Assembly: GCA_002450035.1 (NCBI GenBank)
Contig: DJYF01000018.1
Location: forward strand, 1 to 44,478
Source: Caryophanales bacterium UBA6985
GTDB taxonomy: Bacteria > Bacillota_I > Bacilli_A > RF39 > UBA660
Length of the DNA: 44,478 nucleotides
Direction of reading: 5' to 3'
How positions within the stretch are numbered: the first letter of the stretch is position 1; each line of letters opens with the position of its first letter. Under the pieces are notes generated by a model that ran no database searches, was not told the DNA's origin, and saw only the letters and a program-made list of their open reading frames with translations. Positions 32,250-41,687 of the stretch are shown one piece after another. The position numbers were made by a program, and so were the translations under genes.

Positions 32250-33938
32250 ATCCTCGTCTTCTTCGTCATCTTCATCTTCAAGATCACTTAATTCATCACT
32301 AAAGTCATATGTTTTAGTATTCATTAGATCTTCAAGAGCTTCATCTACATCTACGACTTCACTTTTATCTACGTGTTCTTCTTTTTCTTCTTCTTTTTCA
32401 TCTTCAATAATAGAACTTTCAAAGATATAATCATCATCTAAAAGTGAATTAGCTTCATTCTTTGATAGTTTATCTTCTTCTTTTATTTCAGTATCTTCTT
32501 CAACTTCTTCATCTTCTTCAGAGTCACTATCATCTTCGTTATAATATTCGTCATAATACTTTTCTTCTAATTTTTTATAACGATCTTTCTTAGCTTTCTT
32601 TTCAGCCTTTTTCTTAATTTTCTGTTCTTTCTTTAATTCTTCTTTTTTAGGATCTTTCTTTCTAAATAGAAGAATACCAGATACAACAATAATAATTACA
32701 GCAACTACAATAATAACAATAACTATAATAGTTTTGTTGTCTTTTTTCTCTTTTCCTTCTTCTTCCTCTTCACCAGTTATAACATTACCATCTTTATCAA
32801 ATTTAATCTTACCAGATTTGATATCTTCCCAAATAGTTGGATAGGCTTTCTCAAATTCATCTTCATCCATCTTTTGTTCTTTTTCATTAGCGTCAATAAA
32901 TGTAATAGATTTATCTTTATATTTTTTAACAATAATAGCATCATCTGGAAGTCTTACAACAGTTAAATTGTAAGTAGTTGTATTATCTTTATTAACACTA
33001 GTAATTTCAATAGTAATTTTATTTTCACCAGTTACTAATGCTTCAGCACCATTAATAACAATTTCAGCATCTTCATCTTCAGCTTTATATTCAATATAAT
33101 CAATTAACTTTTCAACTGAATTAGGAACACTTATAGTGTAATCTAACTTATCACTCTTAAATTGAGGATCTAATTGATAATCTCCAACAGATAAACTTTC
33201 TAATTTAGAAGAATTATATTTAGTTTCACCTCTTATAATTCTAAAAGTATAAGTATCTTTGTTAGAGCCATCTTCACTTGTAATATTTAACGATAATTTA
33301 TTATCACCTTTTTGAAGATTATTAGCTTTAACAGAAGTTGAACCTCTTGAAATATCAATCTTATCATCACCTGATGCAGTAAGAACACAATTATCACATG
33401 TATAATTAAAAGTAACTGAAATAATAGTATCTCTTATATCATAAATAGTGTAATCATATGTATCAGCATTAAAAGCAGGATACATTTTTCCTTGACTAAC
33501 ACTTAGTGAAGATAATTTAGAACTAGTTTTTAGTGTTTGTTTCGATTGAACGTTAGCTCTAGTAGTAGCTTTAGCTCCACCTAATCCTTCAACAGTTGCT
33601 GTAACACCATTATAGTTACTAAAATCGTTATTTGTTAAAATAAGTTTACCAATAACTTTAGTTTCTCCAGCAGGGAATGCCTCATGTAAAGCACCATCTG
33701 CTAATGCAGCATTCATATATGATATTGAACAAACAACATTATTAACACTTGTACTACATACAAGATTAATACGTGTATTTTGAGGTATACCTGGATCAGC
33801 CTTTAAACTAATAGGTATTTCTGTAACACCTGGTGATTGACTTGCTTCGCCAAAACTAAGTGTATGTGCATTAACAACACTTGGTAACAATACTATACAA
33901 CTTAATAAACAAATAAATAATTTTAATTTTTTAATCAT
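32238..33938 (-). CDS. Cell-surface protein with cadherin-like beta-sandwich domains and acidic cytoplasmic tail
   Basis: About 566 residues from ATG 33938. The ATG at 33950 abuts AAAGGA and is too close to it. A signal peptide (KKLKLFICLLSCIVLLPSVVNA) is followed by a cohesin-like beta domain (about 28-125). Two cadherin-like beta-sandwich repeats come next, starting SKLSSLSVSQGKMYPAF and SKLESLSVGDYQLDPQF. A membrane helix follows near 395-420 (IIVIVIIVVAVIIIVVSGILLF). The cytoplasmic tail of about 140 residues is Lys-rich, then almost wholly Glu/Asp (ending EDEDDEEDEDKDE). A long acidic tail on a bitopic surface protein is unusual and may bind basic proteins or cations. Partners are unknown. 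Confidence 0.78.
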   Translation of the reverse strand: MIKKLKLFICLLSCIVLLPSVVNAHTLSFGEASQSPGVTEIPISLKADPGIPQNTRINLVCSTSVNNVVCSISYMNAALADGALHEAFPAGETKVIGKLILTNNDFSNYNGVTATVEGLGGAKATTRANVQSKQTLKTSSKLSSLSVSQGKMYPAFNADTYDYTIYDIRDTIISVTFNYTCDNCVLTASGDDKIDISRGSTSVKANNLQKGDNKLSLNITSEDGSNKDTYTFRIIRGETKYNSSKLESLSVGDYQLDPQFKSDKLDYTISVPNSVEKLIDYIEYKAEDEDAEIVINGAEALVTGENKITIEITSVNKDNTTTYNLTVVRLPDDAIIVKKYKDKSITFIDANEKEQKMDEDEFEKAYPTIWEDIKSGKIKFDKDGNVITGEEEEEGKEKKDNKTIIVIVIIVVAVIIIVVSGILLFRKKDPKKEELKKEQKIKKKAEKKAKKDRYKKLEEKYYDEYYNEDDSDSEEDEEVEEDTEIKEEDKLSKNEANSLLDDDYIFESSIIEDEKEEEKEEHVDKSEVVDVDEALEDLMNTKTYDFSDELSDLEDEDDEEDEDKDE

Positions 33939-33967
33939 AAATTTAATCATTCCTTTATTCTGGATAA

Positions 33968-33976
33968 ATTATAGCA
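33968..33976 (-). promoter_or_regulatory. Extended -10 promoter of the cadherin-like protein gene
   Basis: TGCTATAAT, as at nifJ. Start predicted near 33961. Confidence 0.6.
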
Positions 33977-34001
33977 TCAGTTTTTTTAAAACTCAATATA
34001 G

Positions 34002-35087
34002 CTACATTATTTTGACTAGTATCTCATTCATGACATATATCTTATCTTCAGGTATAGATAAATATCCTTTTTTATATACTAGTAAACCATCTTTAATGGC
34101 TTTTTCTATCTCAGGATAGATGTCTTGAATATTCTCTCCATACTTATCATAGAACTCATCAACATTTATTCCTTTTAGTTTTCTTAAACCAAGCATAAGT
34201 TCATTATCCATCATATCATTATAAGAAAGCATATTATTCTCTTCTCTATACTTTCCTTCATTATAAAGTTTTAAACTAGCAGTATTCTTATATCTAAAAC
34301 CTGCTTTATAACCACTGGCACCTAAACCATAACCATAGTATTCTCCATTATCCCAGTAGTTAAGATTATGACGAGATTCAAATCCTTCTTTGGCAAAATT
34401 AGATACCTCATAATGATTGTATCCGTTTTTCTTTAATATCTTACATATAGTTTGATACATCTTTTCATCTAACTCAGGTGTAACATATTCACATCCATTT
34501 ATACCAAGTTTAGTATGATCTTCAATCATTAAACTATACGTACTTATATGAGCAGGATTTAGTTTTAAAAACAATTGTAAGTCTTTCTTTAAAATAGATA
34601 ACTTTTCTCCTGGTAAAGCATACATTAAATCAATATTAATATTATCTATGCCACGATTCCTAATAAGTTCAAATTTATGTTTTAAATCTTTAAAATCTGC
34701 TTCTCTTTCAAGTAATTTTAAGTTATCAATATCAAATGATTCAACACCAATACTAATTCTATTAACTCCAGCTTGAACTATATCATCTAAGAATTCTTCA
34801 GTAATATCTCTTGGATTACATTCAATAGTATACTCACAATCAGCATCTTTAATAAATATTTCAAGTATTTGAAATAATCTAATTCTTTCTCTTCTATTTA
34901 AACAAGAAGGTGTACCTCCACCTATATAAATTGTTTTAACTCTTTCTCCATCATAACTATCAAGTATTTCTTTTTGTAAGTTTTCTAAATAATCATCAAC
35001 AAAAGGTTCAAAGTGTAATAACTTAGTAAAATCACAATAAGAACAGATATGTGTACAAAATGGAATATGAATATAAACTGATTGCAT
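34002..35087 (-). CDS. hemW: HemW-like radical SAM protein
   Basis: 361 residues of the HemN/HemW family. The radical SAM cluster motif CTHICSYC is at 11-18, followed by YIGGGTPSCL, IECNPRD, GVNRISIGVESFD and INIDLMYALPGE. The cysteine spacing and length fit HemW, a heme chaperone, rather than the longer coproporphyrinogen dehydrogenase HemN. No heme genes are in the window, and the gene is common even in bacteria without heme synthesis. AAAAGGTGA precedes the ATG. A TATAAT at 35109-35114 lies upstream. Confidence 0.9.
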   Translation of the reverse strand: MQSVYIHIPFCTHICSYCDFTKLLHFEPFVDDYLENLQKEILDSYDGERVKTIYIGGGTPSCLNRRERIRLFQILEIFIKDADCEYTIECNPRDITEEFLDDIVQAGVNRISIGVESFDIDNLKLLEREADFKDLKHKFELIRNRGIDNINIDLMYALPGEKLSILKKDLQLFLKLNPAHISTYSLMIEDHTKLGINGCEYVTPELDEKMYQTICKILKKNGYNHYEVSNFAKEGFESRHNLNYWDNGEYYGYGLGASGYKAGFRYKNTASLKLYNEGKYREENNMLSYNDMMDNELMLGLRKLKGINVDEFYDKYGENIQDIYPEIEKAIKDGLLVYKKGYLSIPEDKIYVMNEILVKIM

Positions 35088-35137
35088 TTAAATCACCTTT
35101 TCAATAAAATTATAATATTTTACATATTAAAATACAA

Positions 35138-35165
35138 ATAAAAATAGAAGATTACTCTTCTATTT
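35138..35165 (-). terminator. Terminator of the GNAT gene
   Basis: 10-bp stem AAATAGAAGA/TCTTCTATTT, loop GTAA, T-rich tail. It contains the stop codon. Confidence 0.88.
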
Positions 35166-35684
35166 AATATCAATTGAATATATTTTCATAATGATACCTG
35201 AACCATTTAGTTCTTTTTCTTCTTGAAGAACGCCACCATTATTTTCAATTAGTTTAATTCCACCAACTGACTCTTGAGGACAAGAAATGATTATTTTAAT
35301 AATACCTATTTCCTTACATTTTCTAATAGCTGCTTTTAAAATATAGTCTCCATATCCTTTTTTTCTATCATTTGGTCTTACGTTTAAATAAACTTGACCA
35401 ACTTTGTCTAAATTAAGATTCTTTCTCTTAATTGTTAAATAACCTATTAAACGAGCACCATCATAAACAAAGAATGTAGATGTAGGTATTTCTCCATCAT
35501 TTAAAGGAGAACCTATGTTAAGTCTAATAGTATTATCAAGCCATGTTTTATAATCCATATCTTTTAAATATCCAAGTGGTGTTGCATCTGCATAGAACTT
35601 TCTTGCTTCATTAACAAACTCATTCCATGCTGCTTGATCAGTTATACTTGGAAATTTAACTAACATCTTTGAAGTTTCACCCAT
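35160..35684 (-). CDS. GNAT-family N-acetyltransferase
   Basis: 174 residues from ATG 35684, chosen for ATGGTGA upstream. The acetyl-CoA-binding core is seen in VYLNVRPNDRKKGYGDYILKAA (the RxxGxG pyrophosphate loop), after a beta strand that ends LIGYLTIKRK. The C-terminal SVGGIKLIENNGGVLQEE is typical of small-molecule or peptide acetyltransferases. The substrate cannot be predicted. It has its own terminator. Confidence 0.85.
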   Translation of the reverse strand: MGETSKMLVKFPSITDQAAWNEFVNEARKFYADATPLGYLKDMDYKTWLDNTIRLNIGSPLNDGEIPTSTFFVYDGARLIGYLTIKRKNLNLDKVGQVYLNVRPNDRKKGYGDYILKAAIRKCKEIGIIKIIISCPQESVGGIKLIENNGGVLQEEKELNGSGIIMKIYSIDIK

Positions 35685-35735
35685 TTTAATCACCATATTC
35701 ATTATACATATTTATTAAGGTTAATTTCAAGAGAA

Positions 35736-36512
35736 CTACTTATTTTTGACTAATCTATAACCTTTTTCTAATCTTTTTACAAATTCCTCCGGTAAATATT
35801 TGTTAGCATCACGAATAAGAGAATCAGGTATACCAAATAAACCCTCAGCAATAGAACCAGCAATTGCTGCATTAGTATCCGTGTCTCCTCCCATACTAAT
35901 AGTTTTTAATATTGCTTCTTCAAAATCACTTGAAGTAAGAACTGCATGTATTACATTAGGTAGAGTCTCCTTACAAGTAGTATTAAATTTCTTGAAAGGT
36001 ATATATTTAAAATCATTAGATAAACTTAAAAGTTTTTCTCTATCTTCAGGTGTTTTAGTTTTTCTTATAAAGTCTGCAAGACATAATGCGTATCCTCTTG
36101 CTTCATCCGAGTTATGACTAGTATTAACAGAATCATATAAATGCATATACATAACTAAAGTATTATCAATAATCATAGGAATTGGCGATAATCTCATAAG
36201 TGCACCATTACCTGTACTGTTTCCGTACTTTTCCCCTTCCGCCCATTTAGAGAATCCTGGAGAAAAAGCACTTTTAAAATAAGGCTTAAAATCAGGTTTA
36301 TAATTTTTAAACTCTTGATAATATTTCTTATACATTTCAGCATATGGTTTGTTTTCTAAAATAGCATCAAGCGTTGCAATAGTAAGAATTGTATCATCGG
36401 AAAAAAATGAATCATTTTCAAGTATTTTTCTAGGGCTTATTTCTCTTGTGTTTTTAGTTTGATCATATTCATAAATAGAACCTGCTAAGTCTCCAATTAT
36501 TGCACCATACAT
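35736..36512 (-). CDS. ADP-ribosylglycohydrolase (DraG/ARH family)
   Basis: 258 residues from ATG 36512 (GAGGTGATAA upstream). Family blocks: MYGAIIGDLAGSIYEY, the first metal motif FFSDDT, STGNGALMRLSP, and the second metal motif MGGDTDTNAAIAG. Such enzymes remove ADP-ribose from arginine or other acceptors, or act on free ADP-ribose derivatives, using two Mg ions. No ADP-ribosyltransferase or macrodomain gene is adjacent, so the target is unknown. It has an extended -10 promoter of its own. Confidence 0.9.
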   Translation of the reverse strand: MYGAIIGDLAGSIYEYDQTKNTREISPRKILENDSFFSDDTILTIATLDAILENKPYAEMYKKYYQEFKNYKPDFKPYFKSAFSPGFSKWAEGEKYGNSTGNGALMRLSPIPMIIDNTLVMYMHLYDSVNTSHNSDEARGYALCLADFIRKTKTPEDREKLLSLSNDFKYIPFKKFNTTCKETLPNVIHAVLTSSDFEEAILKTISMGGDTDTNAAIAGSIAEGLFGIPDSLIRDANKYLPEEFVKRLEKGYRLVKNK

Positions 36513-36531
36513 ATTTATCACCTCACTTTTT

Positions 36532-36540
36532 ATTATAACA
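36532..36540 (-). promoter_or_regulatory. Extended -10 promoter of the ADP-ribosylglycohydrolase gene
   Basis: TGTTATAAT placed at the end of the topA terminator T-run. Confidence 0.65.
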
Positions 36541-36567
36541 AAAAAGAATAGTAAAAATTACTATTCT
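36539..36567 (-). terminator. topA terminator
   Basis: 10-bp stem AGAATAGTAA/TTACTATTCT with a 3-nt loop, then six T. It includes the stop TAG at 36561-36563. Confidence 0.88.
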
Positions 36568-38591
36568 CTTGAATAATCACATGAAGAACATTTAATATCT
36601 CCATCATGTTCAACTAATACTTCACCACATATAGGACAATTTTCCCCAATTGGTTTATCCCAATAAGCTGCCTTACACTTTGGAAAGTTTGAACAACCAT
36701 AAAAAACTTTATTTCTTCTAGTTAAACGTTCTATAATCATTCCGTCTTTACATTTACTACACTTACAAACTTCTTTAACTTCTTTTTCTTCTTTTTCTTC
36801 TTGTTTTATATATTTACAAGTTGGATAGTTTGAACAAGCTTCAAATTTACCATATCTACTCTTACGAATAACCATAGGGCTACCACACTTAGGACATACC
36901 TCACCAGTTTCCTCAGGTGCTTTCTTTTGCATTTCTTTTAAAGCTTTTTCAAGAAGAGGTTCAAATCTATCATAGAAGTTTCTTAATACACTCACATTAT
37001 TAAGTTTATTATCTGCTATTTCATCTAATTCAGTTTCCATCTCAGCAGTATAAGTAACATTAATAATACTTGAGAAGAATTCTTGAAGTTTATCTGTAAC
37101 TTCAATACCAACTTCAGTCGGTATAAACCTCTTATCTTTTACAGATACATAATCTCTATCTTTAATTGTTTTCATTGTTTGAGCATAAGTAGATGGTCTA
37201 CCAATACCAAGTTTTTCCATTTCTTCAATTAAAGTTGCTTCTGTATATCTAGCAGGAGGTTTAGTAAACTTTTGACTTGCCTCAACATCACGAGTAAGAA
37301 GCACTTCACCAGTTTTTAAGTCAGGTAATACTTTTTCATCACTATTCATGAAGTCTCTATAAACTTTTAAGAAACCATCAAATGTTTCAATAGTACCACT
37401 TGTCTTAAATCCATATCCATTATTAATTAAGTTAATAGTAGTAGTTAAAGTCTCACCTGGTGCCATTAAAGAAGCTAAAGCACGTGCATATATAATTGAA
37501 TAAACTTTATATTCATCGTCGCTTAAATATCTTTTAACACTATCTGGTGTTCTTAAAACAGAAGTTGGTCTTATAGCTTCATGTGCATCTTGTACATTTT
37601 CTTTTTTCTTAGAAGTCTTAACTCCTCCTAAGTATTCTTTACCAAACTCTTTTTCGATATAATCAAATGCTTCATTAATAAATAAGTTAGATAATCTTGT
37701 TGAATCAGTTCTCATGTAAGTAATTAAACCAACAGAACCACTTCCAATATCTATACCTTCATAAAGTTTTTGAGCAATGCTCATTACTTTGCCTGAATTA
37801 AATCCATATTTATTAAAACATGCTTGTTGAAGAGTAGATGTAATAAAAGGCATAAGAGAATTTCTCTTCTTACTCTTTTTATCAATTGAATCAACTTTAT
37901 ATTCTTCTCCAAGTTCAGCAAGTACTTTATCTACTTCTTCCTTTTTATGAAGTTCTAGTCTTTTACCATTCTTGCTAGCAAGTTCAGAATCAATATTAGA
38001 AAAGTGAGCAGTTACTTCCCAATATTCTTCAGGAATAAAGGCCTCAATTTCTCTTTCTTTATCTACAACTAATTTTAAAGCTACAGATTGAACTCTACCT
38101 GCAGAACTTCCTTCTGTTTTACTTCTCATTAACTTAGATAATCTAAAACCTATTATTCTATCTAGTATTCTTCTTGTTTCTTGCGATTTAACTAAATCCA
38201 TATCTATTTTACGAGAATGATTAAATGCCTCTAAAACAGCTGGTTTAGTAATTTCATTAAAAACTATTCTTTCATAGTTATTATCTTTAATACCTAAAGC
38301 ATCAAATAGATGCCATGATATTGCTTCTCCTTCTCGGTCTGGGTCGGTTGCAAGATAAACATATTCACTTTCTTTTATATCTTTCTTTAATTCTTTTATA
38401 TCTTTATTTTTACCTTTAATAACAACATAATTAGGTTCAAAGTTATTATCAACATCAACACCTAATCCAAATTTACCTGATGTAGCTAAATCTCTAATAT
38501 GTCCTTTAGAAGATACAACTTTAAAGTCACTTCCAAGATAAGCACCTATTGTATGTGTTTTAGCTGGAGATTCCACAATTACTAACTTCAT
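36561..38591 (-). CDS. topA: DNA topoisomerase I
   Basis: 676 residues. Type IA topoisomerase that relaxes negative supercoils. The TOPRIM domain has the metal motif DPDREGE (83-89). The active tyrosine is Y292 in GLITYMRTDSTRL. GRVQSVALKLV and GIGRPSTYA are also present. The C-terminus has three zinc-ribbon modules of the CPKCGSPM...CSNYPTCKY type, ending CPICGEVL...CSSCDY. GAGGAAA precedes the ATG. The promoter is flanked by an inverted repeat. Confidence 0.97.
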   Translation of the reverse strand: MKLVIVESPAKTHTIGAYLGSDFKVVSSKGHIRDLATSGKFGLGVDVDNNFEPNYVVIKGKNKDIKELKKDIKESEYVYLATDPDREGEAISWHLFDALGIKDNNYERIVFNEITKPAVLEAFNHSRKIDMDLVKSQETRRILDRIIGFRLSKLMRSKTEGSSAGRVQSVALKLVVDKEREIEAFIPEEYWEVTAHFSNIDSELASKNGKRLELHKKEEVDKVLAELGEEYKVDSIDKKSKKRNSLMPFITSTLQQACFNKYGFNSGKVMSIAQKLYEGIDIGSGSVGLITYMRTDSTRLSNLFINEAFDYIEKEFGKEYLGGVKTSKKKENVQDAHEAIRPTSVLRTPDSVKRYLSDDEYKVYSIIYARALASLMAPGETLTTTINLINNGYGFKTSGTIETFDGFLKVYRDFMNSDEKVLPDLKTGEVLLTRDVEASQKFTKPPARYTEATLIEEMEKLGIGRPSTYAQTMKTIKDRDYVSVKDKRFIPTEVGIEVTDKLQEFFSSIINVTYTAEMETELDEIADNKLNNVSVLRNFYDRFEPLLEKALKEMQKKAPEETGEVCPKCGSPMVIRKSRYGKFEACSNYPTCKYIKQEEKEEKEVKEVCKCSKCKDGMIIERLTRRNKVFYGCSNFPKCKAAYWDKPIGENCPICGEVLVEHDGDIKCSSCDYSRE

Positions 38592-38619
38592 ATCTATTTC
38601 CTCTCTTCATAAAATAAAA

Positions 38620-38684
38620 TTCAAGAGAAATTATAAAGTAATAAATTAGATATTGTCAACTTATTCTTTATTTTTTCTCTTGAA
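38620..38684 (-). promoter_or_regulatory. topA promoter bracketed by an 11-bp inverted repeat
   Basis: TTGACA (38654-38659), 18-bp spacer, TATAAT (38630-38635). Perfect 11-bp arms TTCAAGAGAAA and TTTCTCTTGAA lie at 38620-38630 and 38674-38684, one just downstream of the -10 and one upstream of the -35. In read-through RNA from the upstream gene the arms can pair and are followed by a T-rich tract; transcripts starting at this promoter would lack the first arm. Confidence 0.7.
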
Positions 38685-38692
38685 ATAATTTT

Positions 38693-40915
38693 TTACTCGT
38701 TACTATTTTGATTTTCTGTAGTAGTAACTTCTTCTTTAACTTTATATTTTTCTAAACCTTCACCAAGATATTTAAAATAGTTATTTGTAATAGCTGATCC
38801 ACTCATAGATTGTCTAGTAGATATTTCTTTATTAATGCCTGCGATAACAGCAGCATCATAACGTTGTTCACCATAATAAGTCATCTTATTAGTTGGAGCA
38901 TAGTACATTCCTACTTCATCAACCCATGACTTATCGCTAAAGTAAGCACGTGATATATGTGATTCACTAAAGATATCAGTACCTAAGTAAAGTCTTGGAT
39001 CATATTCAACATCAAACATATTAAGAAGTGTTGGTAATAAATCAATAATAGTTGTATATGATTTAACTTGAATTGGTTTAGTAGCAGCATTATAAATTAT
39101 TAATGGTGTTCTATCAATATTAGCATTAGTTGTACTACCAAGAGTAACTTTATAACCTGCATTATTAGCATTTAAATACTCATTAATTTCATTTTGAGTA
39201 AGCCCATATGGATAATGATCTCCAAATAAAGCAATAACAGTATTATCTAATTCACCTTCATCTTTAAGTTCTTTTAATAACTCAGCTAAGGCTTCATCAA
39301 ATACTTGAAGTTTAGATAAATATCTAGCAAGTCTACTGCTATATCCTTTGTTTCTATATTTTTCATAATATCTATCACTACAAGTTTGAGGATCTATATA
39401 TGATTGATGAGGTGTAACTGTTGCAAAGTAAACCATAAATGGAGTCTTGTCCATATAATATGGTTTAGCTAGTTTATACATCTCAGCATCATCTGCTTCT
39501 GTATAACTTGTTGAGTAATTTACTCCTAAATCTTGAGCTCCATAATAATTCATTGCACCCATATTAGGTAATATTCTACTTCTCATATAGAATTTTTGAG
39601 TATAATCATGGAAACCTGCTGTAGTATATCCTGCTCTATTAAATACATTAAATGAAGCTTGAGGATACTTATTATAAGAATAAGCATTAGTTGTACAAGT
39701 ATTATTAATTGACCATAAAGAAGTTAATACAGTCATTTCATTATTACCTGTAGAACAGTTGTTTCTAGGACTAAAATTATTTCTAAAACTAATTCCTTCA
39801 TTGTACATCTTATACATTGTTGGAAAATCTTCTTTATTCATAATAGAAATTTCATTAACTGATTCCATTAATATAATTATTAAATTTTTACCCTTAAAAA
39901 TACCAGTCATATCATTCTTTTGAGTAATTTCTCTATTTTTAAAGTAATTATTTAAAGTATTTAAAGTATCATTTGATGTATTTGCAATTAAAGCGTCCCA
40001 CGCTCTGTCATCAATAGTTCTCTTATAGTCAACTGGAACGTTTTCTTCTTCTTTATCTTTTTTATCAGCATTTCCTCTTGCTTCCATCTTTAAAATATAA
40101 TTTGAATCAATTCCTGTATATTGATTAACTATATCACTGAAGCAATATACAACTACACCAAAGTTATTTACAACTAAATTAGAGTTCTCAGGATATAAAA
40201 GTAATGCAATGTTTGAGTCAGCTTGTAATTCACTTTTGAATTTATCTGATTTAACAGTATAGTAATATAAGAAATTTAAACCAACTAAAATAATTAAAGC
40301 CACAATAAATATATATATCTTTTGACCAACATTAAATTTAAATGATCTTCTTCTTTTACTAATAAACTTATCTAAAAATATATAAAGTACTATAAAAGCA
40401 ATACCTAATAGTAAAAAGCTTACTTTTTCTATATTTAAACTTCTAAGTACATCCTTAACGTACTCTCCTACTTTAGTACCTTGATCAGCATTTCCAATTC
40501 CCATGAAAAAACCAATCATTTTATATAAAATATGTTCAACTAATATATAAATAGTAACAATTCCCATTACTATAGAGTTAACAACCCTTTGAATATTTCT
40601 TTTAAATATACCAGCAATTCCGTTTATAAATAAAGAAATAACAAAAGAACTTAAAAGTATTCTTACAGTAGAAAAATTAAATACACCAGTATTACAAACT
40701 ATCTTTAAAAGTACTTCTTCTAAAAAAATAAATAATGTTAAAAAGAAAGTACCAAATACTACCTTATTAGTAATAAAGTTATAAATAGCTAAAACCCAAG
40801 TTGGAGTTTGAGCATATTTTTCTTTAACTGTTTCTTTTAAATTTTTATCTTTTTCAAGTTTTTCGTTTTTCTTTTCTTGTTTCTTTATTTTTTTCTCTTC
40901 TTTTTTATTCTTCAC
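38693..40915 (-). CDS. LtaS-family phosphoglycerol transferase (sulfatase-like)
   Basis: About 740 residues. A Lys/Glu-rich cytoplasmic start is followed by about five membrane helices (to about residue 220) and an extracellular sulfatase-fold domain: ILMESVN with a metal Glu, the nucleophile threonine in CSTGNNEMTVL, GFHDYTQKFY, and FGDHYPYG. This is the plan of lipoteichoic acid synthase, which polymerises glycerol phosphate from phosphatidylglycerol on the outer face. CSTGNNE replaces the usual GKTSDAE. The start is uncertain: GTG 40915 has GAGGGA 10 bases upstream and overlaps the end of rnhB; an in-frame ATG at 40933 lacks a site. Confidence 0.85.
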   Translation of the reverse strand: MKNKKEEKKIKKQEKKNEKLEKDKNLKETVKEKYAQTPTWVLAIYNFITNKVVFGTFFLTLFIFLEEVLLKIVCNTGVFNFSTVRILLSSFVISLFINGIAGIFKRNIQRVVNSIVMGIVTIYILVEHILYKMIGFFMGIGNADQGTKVGEYVKDVLRSLNIEKVSFLLLGIAFIVLYIFLDKFISKRRRSFKFNVGQKIYIFIVALIILVGLNFLYYYTVKSDKFKSELQADSNIALLLYPENSNLVVNNFGVVVYCFSDIVNQYTGIDSNYILKMEARGNADKKDKEEENVPVDYKRTIDDRAWDALIANTSNDTLNTLNNYFKNREITQKNDMTGIFKGKNLIIILMESVNEISIMNKEDFPTMYKMYNEGISFRNNFSPRNNCSTGNNEMTVLTSLWSINNTCTTNAYSYNKYPQASFNVFNRAGYTTAGFHDYTQKFYMRSRILPNMGAMNYYGAQDLGVNYSTSYTEADDAEMYKLAKPYYMDKTPFMVYFATVTPHQSYIDPQTCSDRYYEKYRNKGYSSRLARYLSKLQVFDEALAELLKELKDEGELDNTVIALFGDHYPYGLTQNEINEYLNANNAGYKVTLGSTTNANIDRTPLIIYNAATKPIQVKSYTTIIDLLPTLLNMFDVEYDPRLYLGTDIFSESHISRAYFSDKSWVDEVGMYYAPTNKMTYYGEQRYDAAVIAGINKEISTRQSMSGSAITNNYFKYLGEGLEKYKVKEEVTTTENQNSNE

Positions 40916-41681
40916 GATTGTCACATCCCTCATTAATAATTTCACTAATTGGAGAAAAAGTAAACCTATAAAAAGGTTTTACCCCATATTTCTTTACAGC
41001 TTCTATATGATCTTTTGTAGGGTATCCTTTGTGTTTTCCAAAACCATACTCTGGATACTCTTTATCAAGTTCATACATCATCCTATCTCTTGTAACTTTA
41101 GCAATAACTGAAGCTGCCGCAATTGATTCTGACTTATAATCTCCCTTTACAATAGATAAATAAGGCATACTTAAATCAGGTAAATCCATAGCATCAGAAA
41201 GAACTACATCAGGTGTTATATCAAGTTTACTTATTGCTTGATACATAGCTTCTCTTGCAGCTTCCAAGATATTTATTTCATCTATTCTTTTATTATCAAC
41301 AATACCTATTGCATAGTGAACATCTTCATTTGTTGTAAGTATATCAAAATATTTATCTCTTTTTTTCTCAGTTAACTTCTTTGAATCTGTTAATCCTTCT
41401 AAATGAAAATCATCAGGTAAAATACATGCACATGTTACAACTGGGCCACATAAAGGACCACGACCTACTTCATCAACACCACATATTATAGTCTTTCCTT
41501 GATTAATAAAATGACGTTCATATCTATAGTTATCAGTTTCTGCAAGCATTAAGTCTAATTTTTCAATTATTTTTTTATCAGCTTTAGAATTAACACTTTC
41601 CTTTAACTTTAAAAACGATTCAATATCTTTATATCGATCTAAAAAATAATTTATATTGTTTTCAAATTCTTTTATTTCCAT
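40905..41681 (-). CDS. rnhB: Ribonuclease HII
   Basis: 258 residues. It removes ribonucleotides from DNA and RNA from hybrids. The catalytic DEVGRG block (GVDEVGRGPLCGPVV, about 70-84), LTDSKKL, the DAMDLP segment and GDYKSESIAAASVIAKVTRD are all present. The 65-residue N-terminal extension is the Firmicute type. There is no ribosome site before the ATG; TATAAT ends 6 bases upstream, so the message may be leaderless. Confidence 0.94.
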   Translation of the reverse strand: MEIKEFENNINYFLDRYKDIESFLKLKESVNSKADKKIIEKLDLMLAETDNYRYERHFINQGKTIICGVDEVGRGPLCGPVVTCACILPDDFHLEGLTDSKKLTEKKRDKYFDILTTNEDVHYAIGIVDNKRIDEINILEAAREAMYQAISKLDITPDVVLSDAMDLPDLSMPYLSIVKGDYKSESIAAASVIAKVTRDRMMYELDKEYPEYGFGKHKGYPTKDHIEAVKKYGVKPFYRFTFSPISEIINEGCDNREE

Positions 41682-41687
41682 AAAAAA

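Noticed and set aside
32218..32430. Plus-strand poly-Ser frame
   Set aside because: Antisense of the Glu/Asp-rich tail of the surface protein.
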